From Hyposmocoma kahamanoa (taxonomy: Eukaryota > Arthropoda > Insecta > Lepidoptera > Cosmopterigidae), in contig NW_020653726.1 in NCBI RefSeq assembly GCF_003589595.1, positions 18,411,246-18,475,245 on the forward strand: DNA of 64,000 bases, in the 5' to 3' direction. The notes under the pieces were generated by a model that had not been told where the DNA came from, searched no databases, and was given only the letters and a program-made list of their open reading frames with translations. Each line of letters opens with the position of its first letter. The first letter of the stretch is position 1. A program made the position numbers and the translations under genes. Of this stretch, positions 32,690 to 44,011 are shown piece after piece.

Positions 32690-33020
32690 CTGTTGCCAGT
32701 CATCGTGGGGCAGTGTGTATATGCTTTTATAATATATTTCCGATTGATATTCAAACTTTGCCATTTCCGAAGTTTAAGACTATAGTGAAATAAAAACGAC
32801 TCTAAAGGTTAGTTTCTGCATACTTGGATGACAAAAATCCTTTGTAGTCATGATAGTTATCTGTCATATCTGTAATAAATATTGTAAATGATAAATGTAC
32901 ACAAATGTATATTTATAAAGAGCAAACTGTGGAGTCTCTTTCTCATTCTTTTCAGGGGAATTTGCCTTACGAACGAGTAGTAGAGTTTAATATGACGATT
33001 TCAAGTATAATTTATTTACA
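32690..33020 (+). pseudogene. LINE R, 3' end fragment
   Basis: The plus strand reads CFYNIFPIDIQTLPFPKFKT before a stop, matching the LINE-type C-terminus of R at 20.8 kb. Downstream non-coding sequence (GTAAATGATAAATGTAC, CAGGGGAATTTGCCTTACG, GATGACGATTTCAAG-like) matches R in order. It is uninterrupted here, unlike the 20.4-kb copy. Confidence 0.6.
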
Positions 33021-33325
33021 TATGAAAGATAAGATCACTGAGTTTGAGTTTGTAACCGTTAGATCATCTACGTCGTAATTAAGTTAAATAAATAAACGCT
33101 TTAAGTTGATATCTTACGGCTATTAGCAACACAGAACGTCATCAAACTCCTATCTCCTTTGACTTTAAACTATTTGTTAAGTAACTTAGCGGAATTGTTG
33201 TACGACTTTTGCTTATTAACTATGTTTTAGAGACAAATTGTGAAGAGCTACTTTTATACACGAAACACTGCTATGAAACTGCTTTCACGAAATTTTCGAA
33301 TTCAGCATGTAATGTAAACCTATTT
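33021..33325. other. No recognised feature
   Basis: Nothing supported. The open frame at 33209-33466 overlaps the MITE edge and has no motif. Confidence 0.35.
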
Positions 33326-33333
33326 CACGTAAC

Positions 33334-33962
33334 TAGGGTTTCTGCTCGAGATTTCTCGACTCGAGAAATCCCGGGAAATCTGGTCAGCTTCGAAACGAGA
33401 AAAATATCCTCGAGAACTCGAGAAATTGAGAAATCAAAATCCGTTTTTAACTTACTGAAAAATTGACTTGTAATCTTTATAGAGAATGAAAGGTTTGGAA
33501 AATTTCTAAACAGATATCAATAAAAGGCTCGAGCAGAAGTTGTTTAGTTAGACATCTGTTACATAATCACAACATTTCTTTGAATTCATCAGAAGGTACA
33601 GAGGTATCAACTTCTTGTGGTAGGGGTCTTTTTGTTGATTCATTTTGTAATTTTTTCATGAGACGCGTAAATATTTGTAATATTGATTTGTTTGTAATGT
33701 TACTTGTTTTATTTTATTCACTTGATTGTAATGGCTGAATGCTGAGTATTTATAAATGTTCCCAAGAATTTTGTGGTTAAGACAAGTTAATTTAGTAATA
33801 ATAACTTTGATCTTATAAATAAGTAAAACATGTCGATTTTATTACAAATTTTGTTTGTTTTTATTTGTATTTGTAGTCGACTAAGCTAAATTTTTAAGGT
33901 TTTTAAAAAAATCTCGAACAACTCGAGAAACGAGGATATATATCGCGAAATCAGAAACCCTA
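33334..33962. mobile_element. hAT-like MITE (629 bp)
   Basis: The ends are TAGGGTTTCTG and the exact inverse CAGAAACCCTA. Flanking CACGTAAC (33326-33333) and TATGTAAC (33963-33970) match at 6 of 8 positions, as a diverged 8-bp duplication. Subterminal CTCGAG/GATTTCTCG motifs occur at both ends. A TAGGG-type terminus plus an 8-bp duplication fits hAT. There is no transposase ORF, and the interior is AT-rich. Confidence 0.65.
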
Positions 33963-33970
33963 TATGTAAC

Positions 33971-34317
33971 CAACGTTATGAGTTCAAGGGAATTATGAAG
34001 CCGTTCGACATACATAAGGCATAAAAGTTCATACCACTTTTACTGTTGTCAAAACCTATTTATGACCAGTACCTACTGGTAGTACCATAGCTCAGGGCCT
34101 GAATTCTTTGGCACTTCCAGTGAATTCGTAATGGGCGTGTGAAATTGCGTGCCAGATTTGGCGATGTGGTCGTTGTCGGTTAATCAAACGTAAGCACACA
34201 CAAAACGCACGTAATTTGGTTCTAACCGATCTCCCAAACAACGTATTATAGGGACTGATGCCAGATGAACGATGTGGTGTACACCGTAATTTGGTCTTAA
34301 TAATTATACTGATTTTT
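33971..34317. other. No recognised feature
   Basis: Nothing supported. Confidence 0.3.
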
Positions 34318-34505
34318 CATCATCATCATAATCAACCCACTTAAACGTCCCATTGCTGGGCTCAATGCGGGTTGGAGACTTTACACGTTTTCTGAGGGTG
34401 TTTTCCTTCACCGAAAAGCTCATGGTAAATTTCGAATTAAGTTCGCGCATAAATTCTGAAATACTCAAGAGATGTGAGCCCAGATTTGAACCATTAGTCC
34501 ACCAC
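34318..34505 (+). repeat. Element B, compact copy
   Basis: CATCATCATCATAATCAACCC, then ACGTCCCATTGCTGGGC, ATGCGGGTTGG and GTTTTCCTTCACCGAAAAGC, in the order that the split copy at 15844-17860 shows. It lacks the middle FSDEG-type stretch (TTTTCAGACGAGGG). Confidence 0.65.
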
Positions 34506-34622
34506 GGCTTTTTTTCTTTCAAGTTTTAACCGTTCAGAATTCCGAAATTACGTTTATCCCAAATTACGTTTGTTATATTTATATTCCAGAACCTGATATT
34601 TATGTTATAATATTCCCAACAG

Positions 34623-34748
34623 ACTATTGCCCCTCAGATCTTGGCGATTTAAAGCCCTGAGTGGCACAGCAACTGTTATGAACGGACGTATCGCTTTTCA
34701 CCAGGCGCTCGACTTGCTCGTTCCGTCACTTGATATCATAAAAAAATT
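34623..34748 (+). repeat. Repeat X, 3' part
   Basis: From TGCCCCTCAGATCTTGG to CACTTGATATCATAAAAAAA. It is the 3' ~125 bp of X, with the best-preserved terminal sequence. Confidence 0.7.
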
Positions 34749-35429
34749 CATACAAAATACATACATAAAATTTGAAAAAAAAAAACTAAAAAATTATTCT
34801 TTGGATTTCTGTTGTTCTTATTGCCCAGGTGGTAGATATTCTTTAATTTTATTTTATTATTTTATTACAGTTCAGTATAGGTTCGTAACGAGAAAAAAGC
34901 GTGATGGCGATATTACAATTCATCTAGCGCCGTCTTACAACGATTCGTTTTAGGTCCTAAACAGAATCGTAATAAGAGTTCATGGTAAGGCCCCTGGTGA
35001 CAAAAGACCCATACATACATACCTTATAGACCAACGTACATAATAATATATTAAAACAGTAACACTATTTATTTATTTACACGTATGAACCACGACGTGT
35101 TAACATTTATTAACCAATTTGTACATTATGTACATGTCTGTAAACTACTGTCTAAACCACGTGTGTAAATTTACATTCTAATCAATAACTTTATTTGTAT
35201 TGTAAGCTTTTATAAATAAATAAACAAAAACTAATTCCTTAATTGGGACTTCATGAAACATGATCGATTATTCAGGAAGTATACTACTACGAGAGAACTT
35301 GGAAATGGAAAATTTGGTTACTCGGAAAAAATTATCAGGCGTTTTATTAACATAATAATATGCGGTGCACGAAAGGAGCTTCTCCGCACGACGTACCATT
35401 TGTACGACTGACGCGCCCTACTTCAAGTA
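34749..35429. other. No recognised feature
   Basis: AT-rich. GGACTTCATGAAACATGATCG at 35249 and later phrases match nothing else. No ORF is supported. Confidence 0.35.
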
Positions 35430-35745
35430 CCCTACTTCTTCTTAGTAGTTATCTTTATTGCCGAAGGTCGTGTCCCGTGTGTCAAAAGGTTTTCGAGACT
35501 TTATGGACCATTGTCTTCCATCTGGTTCAGTCTTCGGTCTCTCTCAAGACAGTTGTTATAGGGAGGCCAGTGAAGGCGGTCACTGGGTCACTCCATATGC
35601 TGATTCCCTCCACCCTACCCACCACAACCAGTTTGTCAAGGTTGTCTGGTTGTCGGCGAGCAATATGACCAAAATACTTTAGGATTCTCTAGTAGCATAT
35701 CGTAGAAAGTCTAGACAGAGGCAATCCTTTTGTAACGATTGCAAA
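35430..35745 (-). pseudogene. RTE-type LINE C-terminal fragment
   Basis: The minus strand reads ILKYFGHIARRQPDNLDKLV, then VVGRVEG, then a region with WSDPVTAFTGLPITTVLRET followed by WTRWKTMVHKVSKTF. The order YFGH(I/V)ARR, GRVEG, W-x-DQV and W-x-x-MVH-x-VS matches the ends of RTE-clade ORFs in insects. A stop and probable frame loss occur near the GRVEG segment. It belongs to a different RTE subfamily from the fragments at 10.2 and 63.2 kb. Confidence 0.65.
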
Positions 35746-36896
35746 TATTATAGTGTATGCCATCGATATTTTAAGTAGAAGAAGATTAATACATGCATGG
35801 GTGTATTGTATAGGTAATAACAACAAAACAGTCATTTATTTGTACAAAATTCAGTGAAAAAGTTGTTTACCTAGATTATTGTATATTAAGCCTCGATTAA
35901 CTAATATCGTCACGATCCTAGAACAGTGTCGGATTTGAAAAAAAAACGAAAATCACTTTTTGTTATATTTAGATTATGTTTCATATAATTTTGGAATTAC
36001 ACAGTCGGTATAATGACGGTTTTGTTATGCGTTCATAGAAAAACGACGGATGTAAGTATACGTCTAAGTACTATGCGCGGGGAAGCCCGCCGCCCCATTC
36101 CGTTACCGACGGATCCGCTCAATCGTCATTGTTCACTGGACGCACCACATATTGCGCGTGTTTTTTCGTATTTTTTGTAATTAATTGTGCTTCTTGAATA
36201 AATGTATGGTTTTGTTTAGCGGCTAACATTGCATGCGAGCCAATGTACCAGTACATCGAGTTTCTTGACAAAAATGAAATCTGGAAACTCTATTCTAAGC
36301 TTCTGGTGAAACTAGTGGAATAACAGTATAATAACAATTCAAGTTGCGCAAACAACGACCTTGAATCAAGTTCATGATTACAGTGATGAGAACTGCATAC
36401 CAAGGACTCCAGGTATATTCATAAAACAACGTATTAACAATTAAATTATACTCATTTAATTTATGCCACCCCTCGCAAGGTAAGTAATGCGTAGTACAAT
36501 GCCAGTTTTAATTATTCGTCTACGGAATGTTATCCATGAAACTGAGTTTTAATTTTCTTTGTTTATTAGCGAAGTGATAGTAAGTTAATTATTGTAGGGT
36601 TTGTACGATTATTATTTAACAAGGTTCCAAAATATCGTGGTGTATGTAACTATACCACTTTTTTCTACGGACATAACATTGACGAGTGATCACAACGGAC
36701 GTTGTTCTGCGCATACGCATTTGCATCCGTGTTGTATGTCCACTTCCCACTTTGTTCTTGGAACATAAACTACTTCAGTCATTTTTGTTTTGAAAAAAAA
36801 TTGTTATGAATTATTTTATAAAGATTTTTACGAAAGAGTAATTCAATTGTAATACTAATTATTTTTGTTCATGTATATGAGTTAATTAACATATAC
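35746..36896. other. Long stretch without recognised features
   Basis: It contains a moderately GC-rich patch (36070-36130, GAAGCCCGCCGCCCCATTCC). No gene or repeat is supported. Confidence 0.4.
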
Positions 36897-37060
36897 TTTT
36901 AGGGTCGTATTCCAGAACTCTACTCAATACACTGTAAGCACTGAAAATCATACTCAAGTCCTTGCCATTAGGGTCGTATTTCCAGTGCTTGAAATCATAC
37001 TCAAATCTGCTCAAGTCCTGACTTGAGCATTGAGTAGAGTTCTGGAATACGACCCTAAAA
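36897..37060. mobile_element. Palindromic MITE V, copy 2, perfect 32-bp arms
   Basis: 36897-36928 (TTTTAGGGTCGTATTCCAGA...) is exactly inverted at 37029-37060. The ~100-bp interior carries another AGGGTCGTATTTCCAGTGC and CATACTCAAGTCC, also present in V copy 1 at 11232. The TTAGGG/CCCTAA termini with A/T flanks do not allow the target duplication to be fixed. There is no ORF. Confidence 0.8.
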
Positions 37061-37221
37061 AACCTTCACACCTGATGGTGCGCATCAATGGTATAGGATT
37101 TTAATTATTCTTATTTTAAAAACTAAAACTTCTAAACGTACTGACGGTAAATATGAGTACTTTTTATTACAGTGTTTTCATAAAAATTTCTTAGGTATAT
37201 TATACGACGTATTTTTTTTCA

Positions 37222-39080
37222 GAATGTCCCTCACGAGCGCGCAACTTAGTTATACAAATGCAAGAAATTTGTAAAGACGTCGTTTCAGATGACACACATG
37301 AAACCAGTAAGGTCATAAAATCAACAGATGAATAAAATATGAACCGGAACATCCCCTCACCTGATTATGTTCTTAACGACGATCAGTTTATGCCCGTGAA
37401 TCTAAATATGTCCCCACATTTACTCTAATCAGAACATCAGCAATGTGTCGAACCCTTCACATATAGCAGCACAGTCCACAGTTCACCTTACCATACCTTG
37501 ATATCAGATTTGTCTCTTGTCCTTCGACCGACTCCTCCAGCTGTTGAAAACAACGAGCAAACACCTATGCCATCATCGACGAAAAGTTATTGTGCAATAT
37601 GTTACGATGTAGTTTGTCCTACTACGACTGCGCCGATTATAGCAGCTGTCTACCCATAAATAAAGCACCGTCTTTATTTTAGCCCTCTCCAGATCCTGCT
37701 ATTCGATGCAGGGGTAAAAATCATAATTATAATAGCTGGGAAGAAGTTAAGAGAAAGCGTCTTAGAAATTAGGGCAAAACCTACACCTCAAAAGAGGGCA
37801 AAACTATTCGTAAATCTTGTAGGTATAAATGTGTCGCTAAGTTGAGTCTTGAAGACAAAAAGGTTGCATTTTACAAATTTTAGGAATTCGGCAACCGGAA
37901 TAAACAATGGCTTCATGTTGCACAGTACTACAAAACAGAATAAGAAAAGGTGTCTTCAAAGAAATTTAAGCATAATAGTCAATTTACATACAAGTACTTT
38001 TTGCCAAAGGAATTATCAAAGATAGAGGTTTGTAAAACGATGTTTTTAAACACGTATTTGATTAGCGAGAGATTAGTACAGACAGCTTGGATTAATACGA
38101 TGGAAGTACTATACTAGAAACATAAAAATCATAACAAAGTTATCGATGCCGAAAAGATAATGTGGGTTTGTGCGCAACTAAATTCATTTGTGCTCGTAGA
38201 GTCCCATTATAATAGAGCTGCTTCCAAAATATTGTATTTGGTTGATCGTTTGAGCATCGCTTGGATGTTCAATTTATACTAATAATAGTTCGAACTCAGT
38301 AATTATTCAAATACTGCTTCTAGTCTTAGACAGTACAGAGATATTGTAAATACGCACTTGTGACCAGTGTCACAGTTTTAAACAGGTTTGTTTAAAACTG
38401 TGACACATAAATCCCTCCGAAGAGCTCAAAAAATGTTATACAAAACACCTAAACAGCAAATCTCTATCCAGGAGAGCCTTATATCTTTCTACATTAGTTT
38501 TGATTACAGTGACCCTCCTTACTGATCCTTAGGGTATACGAGAAGGGCACTATGACCTGCGCGAGCATGCCCACGCAGGGATCATCTAAGTCAGGTCCTA
38601 ACCCGAGATCAGCCCGTTTGCATGGCCTTCATCCGGTTCTCTGTAAGGCTAGTGCCTTAGGTGAGCCACCTCGGGTGCACGTACAGCACCATCCCTATTT
38701 TCCAGATAGGTACCGAAGCGGTAGGCACGCTCTATCCAGGACAATGAAAAATAATAGTAAAGGCGACACTCGTAATTCAAATGGACGCATTGTTTGCGTT
38801 ACTTTCGATTTTCAAAAGGTTTTGTCGTGCCCTCATGGGCAAATGGTAATTTTATATCATAAGCGGAAACTGTCGTGTTATAATTTCACCATATTATGAT
38901 ATGGCTAGCAAACAGGATTATTGTTGTATAGGGGATGAAGGTGTTGCTAAACGTGAGGTAAACGAAATAGCCAGTTGCGTCTATGACTTCATAGAGAAAT
39001 TTGTATCGAAGGGTTTAATAGAATTTTGTTTCTGGTCTGATAATTGTCCTGACCTGAATCGAAACGTTTTGTATCTAATA
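37222..39080 (+). pseudogene. Decayed transposase-like ORF region of an uncharacterised family
   Basis: After a splice-acceptor-like TTTTTTTTCAG (37210-37222) several shifted plus frames carry linked phrases. Near 37731 is SWEEVKRKRLRN (stop) GKTYTSKEGK. Then come CRYKCVAKLSLEDKKVAFYK and, near 38028, VCKTMFLNTYLISERLVQTA. FVLVESHYNRAASKILYLVD lies near 38190 and CDQCHSF near 38361. After about 350 bp of unrelated DNA (38407-38755) VTFDFQKVLSCPHGQMVILY follows near 38801, then YHKRKLSCYNFT and, near 39033, FCFWSDNCPDLNRNV. I recognise this order from uncharacterised insect transposase-like proteins: basic/Cys segment, VCK-MFL-TL, SHY-R, CD-C, D-Q-VL, YY-KR-L-YN, WSDNC-GQN. Asp residues in FDFQ and WSDN could be catalytic acids. 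Affiliation, possibly Sola-like, is not certain. It contains many stops and frameshifts. Confidence 0.6.
38367..38406. repeat. Perfect inverted repeat, 18-bp arms, 4-base loop
   Basis: GTGTCACAGTTTTAAACA is followed by GGTT and its exact inverse. It lies directly after the CDQC codons of the decayed transposase-like region and just before the unrelated insert. It could mark a snap-back duplication or an insertion scar. Confidence 0.8.
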
Positions 39081-39306
39081 AATAAATAAAATAAATAAAT
39101 AAATAACGCACACACTCAACATAGCCCCGCACTAGGAAAACCCTGTGTCGCGGGTGCCATGGACACACATATAGACAGCCACAAATTACACCCAAACTCA
39201 CGAGAGAAATAAATGTAGGCCATACAAACATTTCTCCCGGCCCGGGAATCGAACCTGGGACCTCTGCGTGGCAGTCCGGCATGGTAACCGTTCGGCCACG
39301 GAGGCA
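39079..39306 (-). mobile_element. tRNA-headed SINE Y with AAAT microsatellite at its 3' side
   Basis: A (AAAT)n tract occupies 39079-39106. The SINE follows, reading in minus orientation from the 3' end (ACTCAACATAGCCCCGC) to the head (CGGCCACGGAGGCAG). The B box in reverse is GGAATCGAACC. It is nearly identical to the copy at 10985-11178, suggesting relatively recent activity. The tandem A-rich repeat at the 3' end is the expected tail. Confidence 0.8.
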
Positions 39307-40199
39307 GTTAATAACCAGATAACGGAATAGGCAGAGCATATTTTTTATGTAAGCTTCGATAGTAATACACATTAAGTGGATACGTCCCTCTGAAATGCCG
39401 ATATGATTAAAAATAAGAGACAAATTAATAATTAAAACAAATTAGTTCTATTTTTACAAAACTTTCCTTGAAATATTAAAGTAGTTGAATAATTATTAAT
39501 TAAACATCAAAAATATATTACAAACTACAATACAATAATTCCGAGATTTCAGAGGGAGGTATGTCCTCTCTATGTATATTACTTCCTTGAAGTTTAGGTA
39601 AATATACTCTGCTTATTCCTGTTTCTGCAAATAACTAATATTATTAATTGAATAACATGACGTACTAATAAAATTGAGTATTATTTTCGAAAAAACATAT
39701 ACCATATAAAATATCCGTCAAAATATTTCTTCGAAAGTAGATAGAACTTGATCGTAAAGTAATATCCGTCACTGCAACCATATAATTTTTCCAAACAACA
39801 GTGTCGGATAGGACTATGTGACTGCGTTGACTCAGTGGAGCTCCGTAGTAAATTGAAGCATGTGATTTTTTCTTGAAAATCAACGAACGTATTAATTGTT
39901 ATTTATATTCCATCAAAAAATGGACGCTTTTAACAGGATGTGTAAATTTTCACCACAACAGCATTTATATAAAAAAGTTTCGTCGAAAAAACTGTTTCAA
40001 TTATTTGTAATGGCTGCCCTGTAAAATTTGACAAAACGCAAATCCGTCACTGTTCTACGATCATGACGATATCTCCGGACAAGACGATTTTCCATCGATG
40101 TGCGGAATTCTAAGATGAATTTCGCAATATTATACTTTCAAGAGCTTGGTAGCTCTATTGGGCTCTGCATCATTGTTTTTATAAACGTAAATAAATAAT
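39307..40199. other. No recognised feature
   Basis: Nearly 900 bp of AT-rich sequence with no supported feature. Confidence 0.35.
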
Positions 40200-40290
40200 A
40201 ACACGCCTTTCTCTCTTTGGGGCAGGCATAGTCTACGTATCCCCTTTTGCTACATTCCTGTCAAATTTCTTACAGTTCCTTTACTTCCAT
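40200..40290. repeat. Dispersed repeat G fragment
   Basis: ACACGCCTTTCTCTCTTTGG, GGCAGGCATAGTCTACG and TTGCTACATTCCTGTC form a phrase that recurs at 56285-56370 (GGGAAAGCAGAGACTACGG). A shorter reversed piece lies at 54058-54085. It is familiar as a common lepidopteran repeat. Its class is unknown. Confidence 0.45.
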
Positions 40291-40382
40291 CAGTCACTTT
40301 TTTGTCGAAAATTATGAAAATAGGAAATGAAACTATTAGCTATATATTCTCAACAGATTCTCAAGCCATTTGCCACGTTTTA

Positions 40383-40923
40383 TAGTAATCTGCTAACGGA
40401 ATGTGGTGAAACTCAATAAACCGCCTTCATCCCCTAATTTACAACCCGTAGAGGAAGAATATTTTCGTCAAATTTAAATGGAACCAATATTGAGGTACTC
40501 CCTTTCTAATAAAAAAAGAATCATCTAAATTGGTTCATAAATGTCGGAGTATAACATTGATACATTTAATATCAGTAGAGTTTCTTGTGAAAGAGTTCGC
40601 CTAGGGAAGTACTGCCAGTTTACCTATATCTGCTGCCAAGCAGTAATGTCAGCAATACTATGTACCGGTAAGGGTGCTTGGTGAAATTACAGTCACATGG
40701 GACTTGTCAACTTATGTCTCGGGGTGACGGGCGCAATGGCAATGCCCATCAGATCTTTGTGATTTAAAACTCTGAGTGGCACTGTAACTGTTATGGATAC
40801 AGGACAGGACAGGCGCACGACTTGTTCATCCCATCACTTGATATTATATTTAAAAAAAAAAACATAAAAACATGCAGTCCAATTGAGAACTTCCTCCTTT
40901 TCTTTTTGAAATCGATTAAAAAA
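40383..40923 (-). repeat. Repeat Z split by repeat X (pieces 40383-40566, 40853-40923)
   Basis: The left piece includes AAATGGAACCAATATTGAGG and GGTTCATAAATGTCGGAGT. The right piece begins AAAACATAAAAACATGCAGTCC and ends GAAATCGATTAAAAAAC. Intact Z joins these through GCGTAACATACATACAAAA, so X inserted in that segment. Confidence 0.65.
40567..40858 (+). mobile_element. Repeat X, full-length copy inside repeat Z
   Basis: From ATCAGTAGAGTTTCTTGTG to CACTTGATATTATATTTAAAAAAA. Both family ends coincide with the breaks in Z, which supports X as a discrete ~290-bp mobile unit. Confidence 0.75.
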
Positions 40924-41005
40924 CAAATGTACGCGATTCATATCCGAAAAATATATTTCATTTCCAATGCAAAACTTGAAAAACTCGATATTTATCGAAA
41001 TATCC
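40924..41005 (+). repeat. Element T, 3' half fragment (copy 3)
   Basis: CAAATGTACGCGATTCATATCC, GAAAAATATATTTCATTTCC and AAAACTTGAAAAACTCGATAT follow the order of the second arm and tail of T copy 2. The phrase AATAGGAAATGAAACTATT at 40319 resembles the T start but is 600 bp away and separated by Z and X. Confidence 0.5.
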
Positions 41006-41983
41006 TACAATGTAAAAGGTTACTTAATTCCCAATATCAATTTGTTCAATTAAAGCGAATTCCAATATCATGAACAAATAACTGTCGTTTTGCGGTATTG
41101 TTTATGATGCTTCAAATTGAGTGAGTGTTGAATATCAAATTGGAAATATTACAAAATGGACAGCAAAAGAAAACTATAAATATTGGCAACAAACAAAAAC
41201 TACAGAATTGCAAGCGAATACTGGATGATTAAACTGATTGGAATCATATTGTTAGTGCTTCTTTAAGGTCCGTCTACACAATAAAGCTTATATTTGCGGA
41301 AACTTGTGCAAGTCAAGTCCCCGTTTGTACATTAATTTCGTCTATTGCCGCAATTTATATATTTTAACGATTTAAAAAACGAACATTAAATTTTTAGTTT
41401 AGAATCCATGAAAAACGCTCAGAATCAGTGCATTGTAAATGTGTCATATTTTATCATGATAAAGCCAAACCACATATATTTTTACAAATCCATCAAAAAC
41501 TATATGCAGTTTAATTGGTATGTGTTACCTCATCCAACTTCAAATTTTCGCTTGTTTTTGAATTTATATTTCTCAGGTAAGTAGATTTGTGTCGTTATGT
41601 GACGTAAATACCGGTCTCATTAACGATTAAAAAAACGATATCAAAAGCCCATCCCTTATTTGAGAAGTAGGCAAGTACTGAGTACCTACCTCGGCCAATT
41701 TTGTCAAGAGCGCTTGAGTGGCCTACAGTTAGTGGTTCTGACGGCCCAATGTACTAAAACCAGGTTACGATGACCTTTAGCAAATGAAGTAAATTTTTCA
41801 AAATCGCAGAAATTTTGAAAAAAACAATTTCAATAATTTTTGGGACAGTATCAAAATATGTAGCTTTTGGAAAAATAATTATGATGCGTACATTTTTTAT
41901 TTATTCCTTACGTTTGTTTTCCCAAAAATGTTACCTACTTATCGTATTTTGTCTCAGTTCGGTGAAAACATATTTGATAGAGT
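41006..41983. other. No gene recognised
   Basis: AT-rich. AACGATTAAAAAAACGATATC near 41622 resembles the outer end of Z, but too little is left to call. Confidence 0.35.
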
Positions 41984-42422
41984 GGTCCCAGGTTCGATTA
42001 CCGGGCCGTTCAAATATTTGTATGGCCTATATTTATTTATCTTTTTTTAACCGACTTCAAAAAAGGTGGAGGTTCTTCTTCTCAATTCGACTGTATGTTT
42101 CTTTTTTTGTATGTACATATGCTACGCGATTAACTTCAGTACTTGTGAACCGATTTTCATGATTCTTTTGTATTGGAAAGAGGGTAAGGAAGAAAATCAT
42201 TCACCTCTGAAGGTGGCTGTTCACGCATGAAGATTTTTATAAATAGCGCCTAAATTTTATTATGAGGAGCAATTATTATTATTATTGATTTTGCTATTCT
42301 CCAATTCAAGGCGTTTTTCTCTCAAAATATACTTTGAGTGGTGAGTACCGATTTATAAATCGAACTCGGGACCTCTTGCGTGGCAGTCCATCATGGTAGC
42401 CGTTCGGCCACGGAGACAGTTA
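41984..42422 (+). repeat. Repeat Z (42046-42352) between two SINE Y fragments
   Basis: 41984-42045 is a plus SINE Y piece (GGTCCCAGGTTCGATTACCG, then TATTTGTATGGCCTATATTT). Z follows at once from TTAACCGACTTCAAAAAAGG to TTTGAGTGGTGAGTACCGA. 42355-42422 is a minus SINE Y head (TCGGGACCTCTTGCGTGG ... GGCCACGGAGACAG). The arrangement suggests Z inserted into one Y and another Y later hit or truncated Z. Confidence 0.6.
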
Positions 42423-44011
42423 ATAATAAATAAAAAGTTTAAAAAAGGAAGATAAATAAAATACGCGAATTTAAAGAAGTGTAGTTTTCACGACAAACCT
42501 TTCAGAGATCTTAGTCTAGCAGCCGTATTATAAGTACTGTGAAATTTATAGACCGCACGTGACTGCGAGAGCTAAAATAAAAACATTCTCTCAGCTTTGA
42601 GTGTCCAACGCCGGTTTTGAACCACGGCCAGTTGAGAGTAGTTTATGTAACAAAATATTGGAAAAATACTCCAACAATTACTACGACGACGGGTCTTTAT
42701 AAAATTCCCCGCAACGACGTGGCCGCAAAACGTGTTTTAATGGAACTTTGAAAAATTCACAAATCATTTCTTTGTAGAAATCCAGGTTATACAGAAATTG
42801 ATAGTAACAAAAATAAATTTAGTTTCAAACATTCGGCATACTAACATATTCATCTCTTAACACATAATAATTAAAACTCAAGATCTCTTATCAAGTCGTC
42901 CCTTCAGTATAACAAAGCCACATTGTGATTATATGCCAAAAGTTCTTCCGCATAAGTCATAGTAATTATAACATTTTTATTAACAAACCCGACATCAAAA
43001 GTTCGTATTCGTCGAAAATTGCAAAATATACTATCAAATATTATGTCGATTTATTGACTATTAATTCTGCAAAATGGTTTAAGATTTCATCAAAGATATC
43101 TTCTACGAATCGAAACTAAAAAAATGCGATATTTAAGCCTACCTAACGTCGTACTTACTTACATCTACTATGTAGATGAAAAGGTAAGAAGCTCAGCATA
43201 AGTTGTTCTTTCGAATCCTTTTTAGTGAACTATGCTACTTTTTATACACCAGGGTATATATGACGTGTCCCGATTAGCTCCAGTAAAAGTATCACGCACT
43301 AAAAGCTGTAATAATATTGTCGTAATTGACCTCATGTTATTCACTTTAATTTCCACGAAAAAAATGCCAACGAATTCATATTGAGTTACTACGTAAATAA
43401 ACTACAAATGTTTATATCGGTTTTATATCATTCCGACGTTTATGTAGTATTATTTATCGAGATGATCTCTTTATGTGGCCCGTCTCGTAAACGGAGTATT
43501 GCTTGAAGTTATGAAACAGTTCATATGATCGTTTATTGAGTATGCTTTGGAAGTTATTGTGAGGAATATTGATGGCGAAGCAGGTTATGCAACTGTGTCA
43601 ATTTAGTGGAAAAGTGCAATGGAAATATTGTACCCTTATTACAGAAGGCCACGTCTCGTCTGCTAAAGGTGATATTTTCCACAAAAAGCCACAACATTTT
43701 ATAGCTATGGTAATAAAATCAGAATCTTACTGGGTGTAAAACTCAATAATAAAAAAAGAATAAACTTGTATTAATAAAAAAGTTGTTTATTTTTGAGTTT
43801 TACCTGCTGTGTAATTTAGAGGTTTTTTGTGAAAAATGTCGCTTAAGTGGTTTTACTTTCAAGCAGACGCGTCTGTAAAATGACTACTTTTCAGGAGAGG
43901 GGTTAAAGGATTGTAGGAAAAAAAATATTCGATAATTTTTATGTAAAAGTTTCCTGGAGTCATAAAATTTCACTTAATATGTAATTTGTTTCATGTTTTT
44001 TTTAATATATA
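42423..44011. other. Long stretch without recognised features
   Basis: About 1.6 kb. Short open frames lack motifs. No repeat family from elsewhere in the window was seen. Confidence 0.4.
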
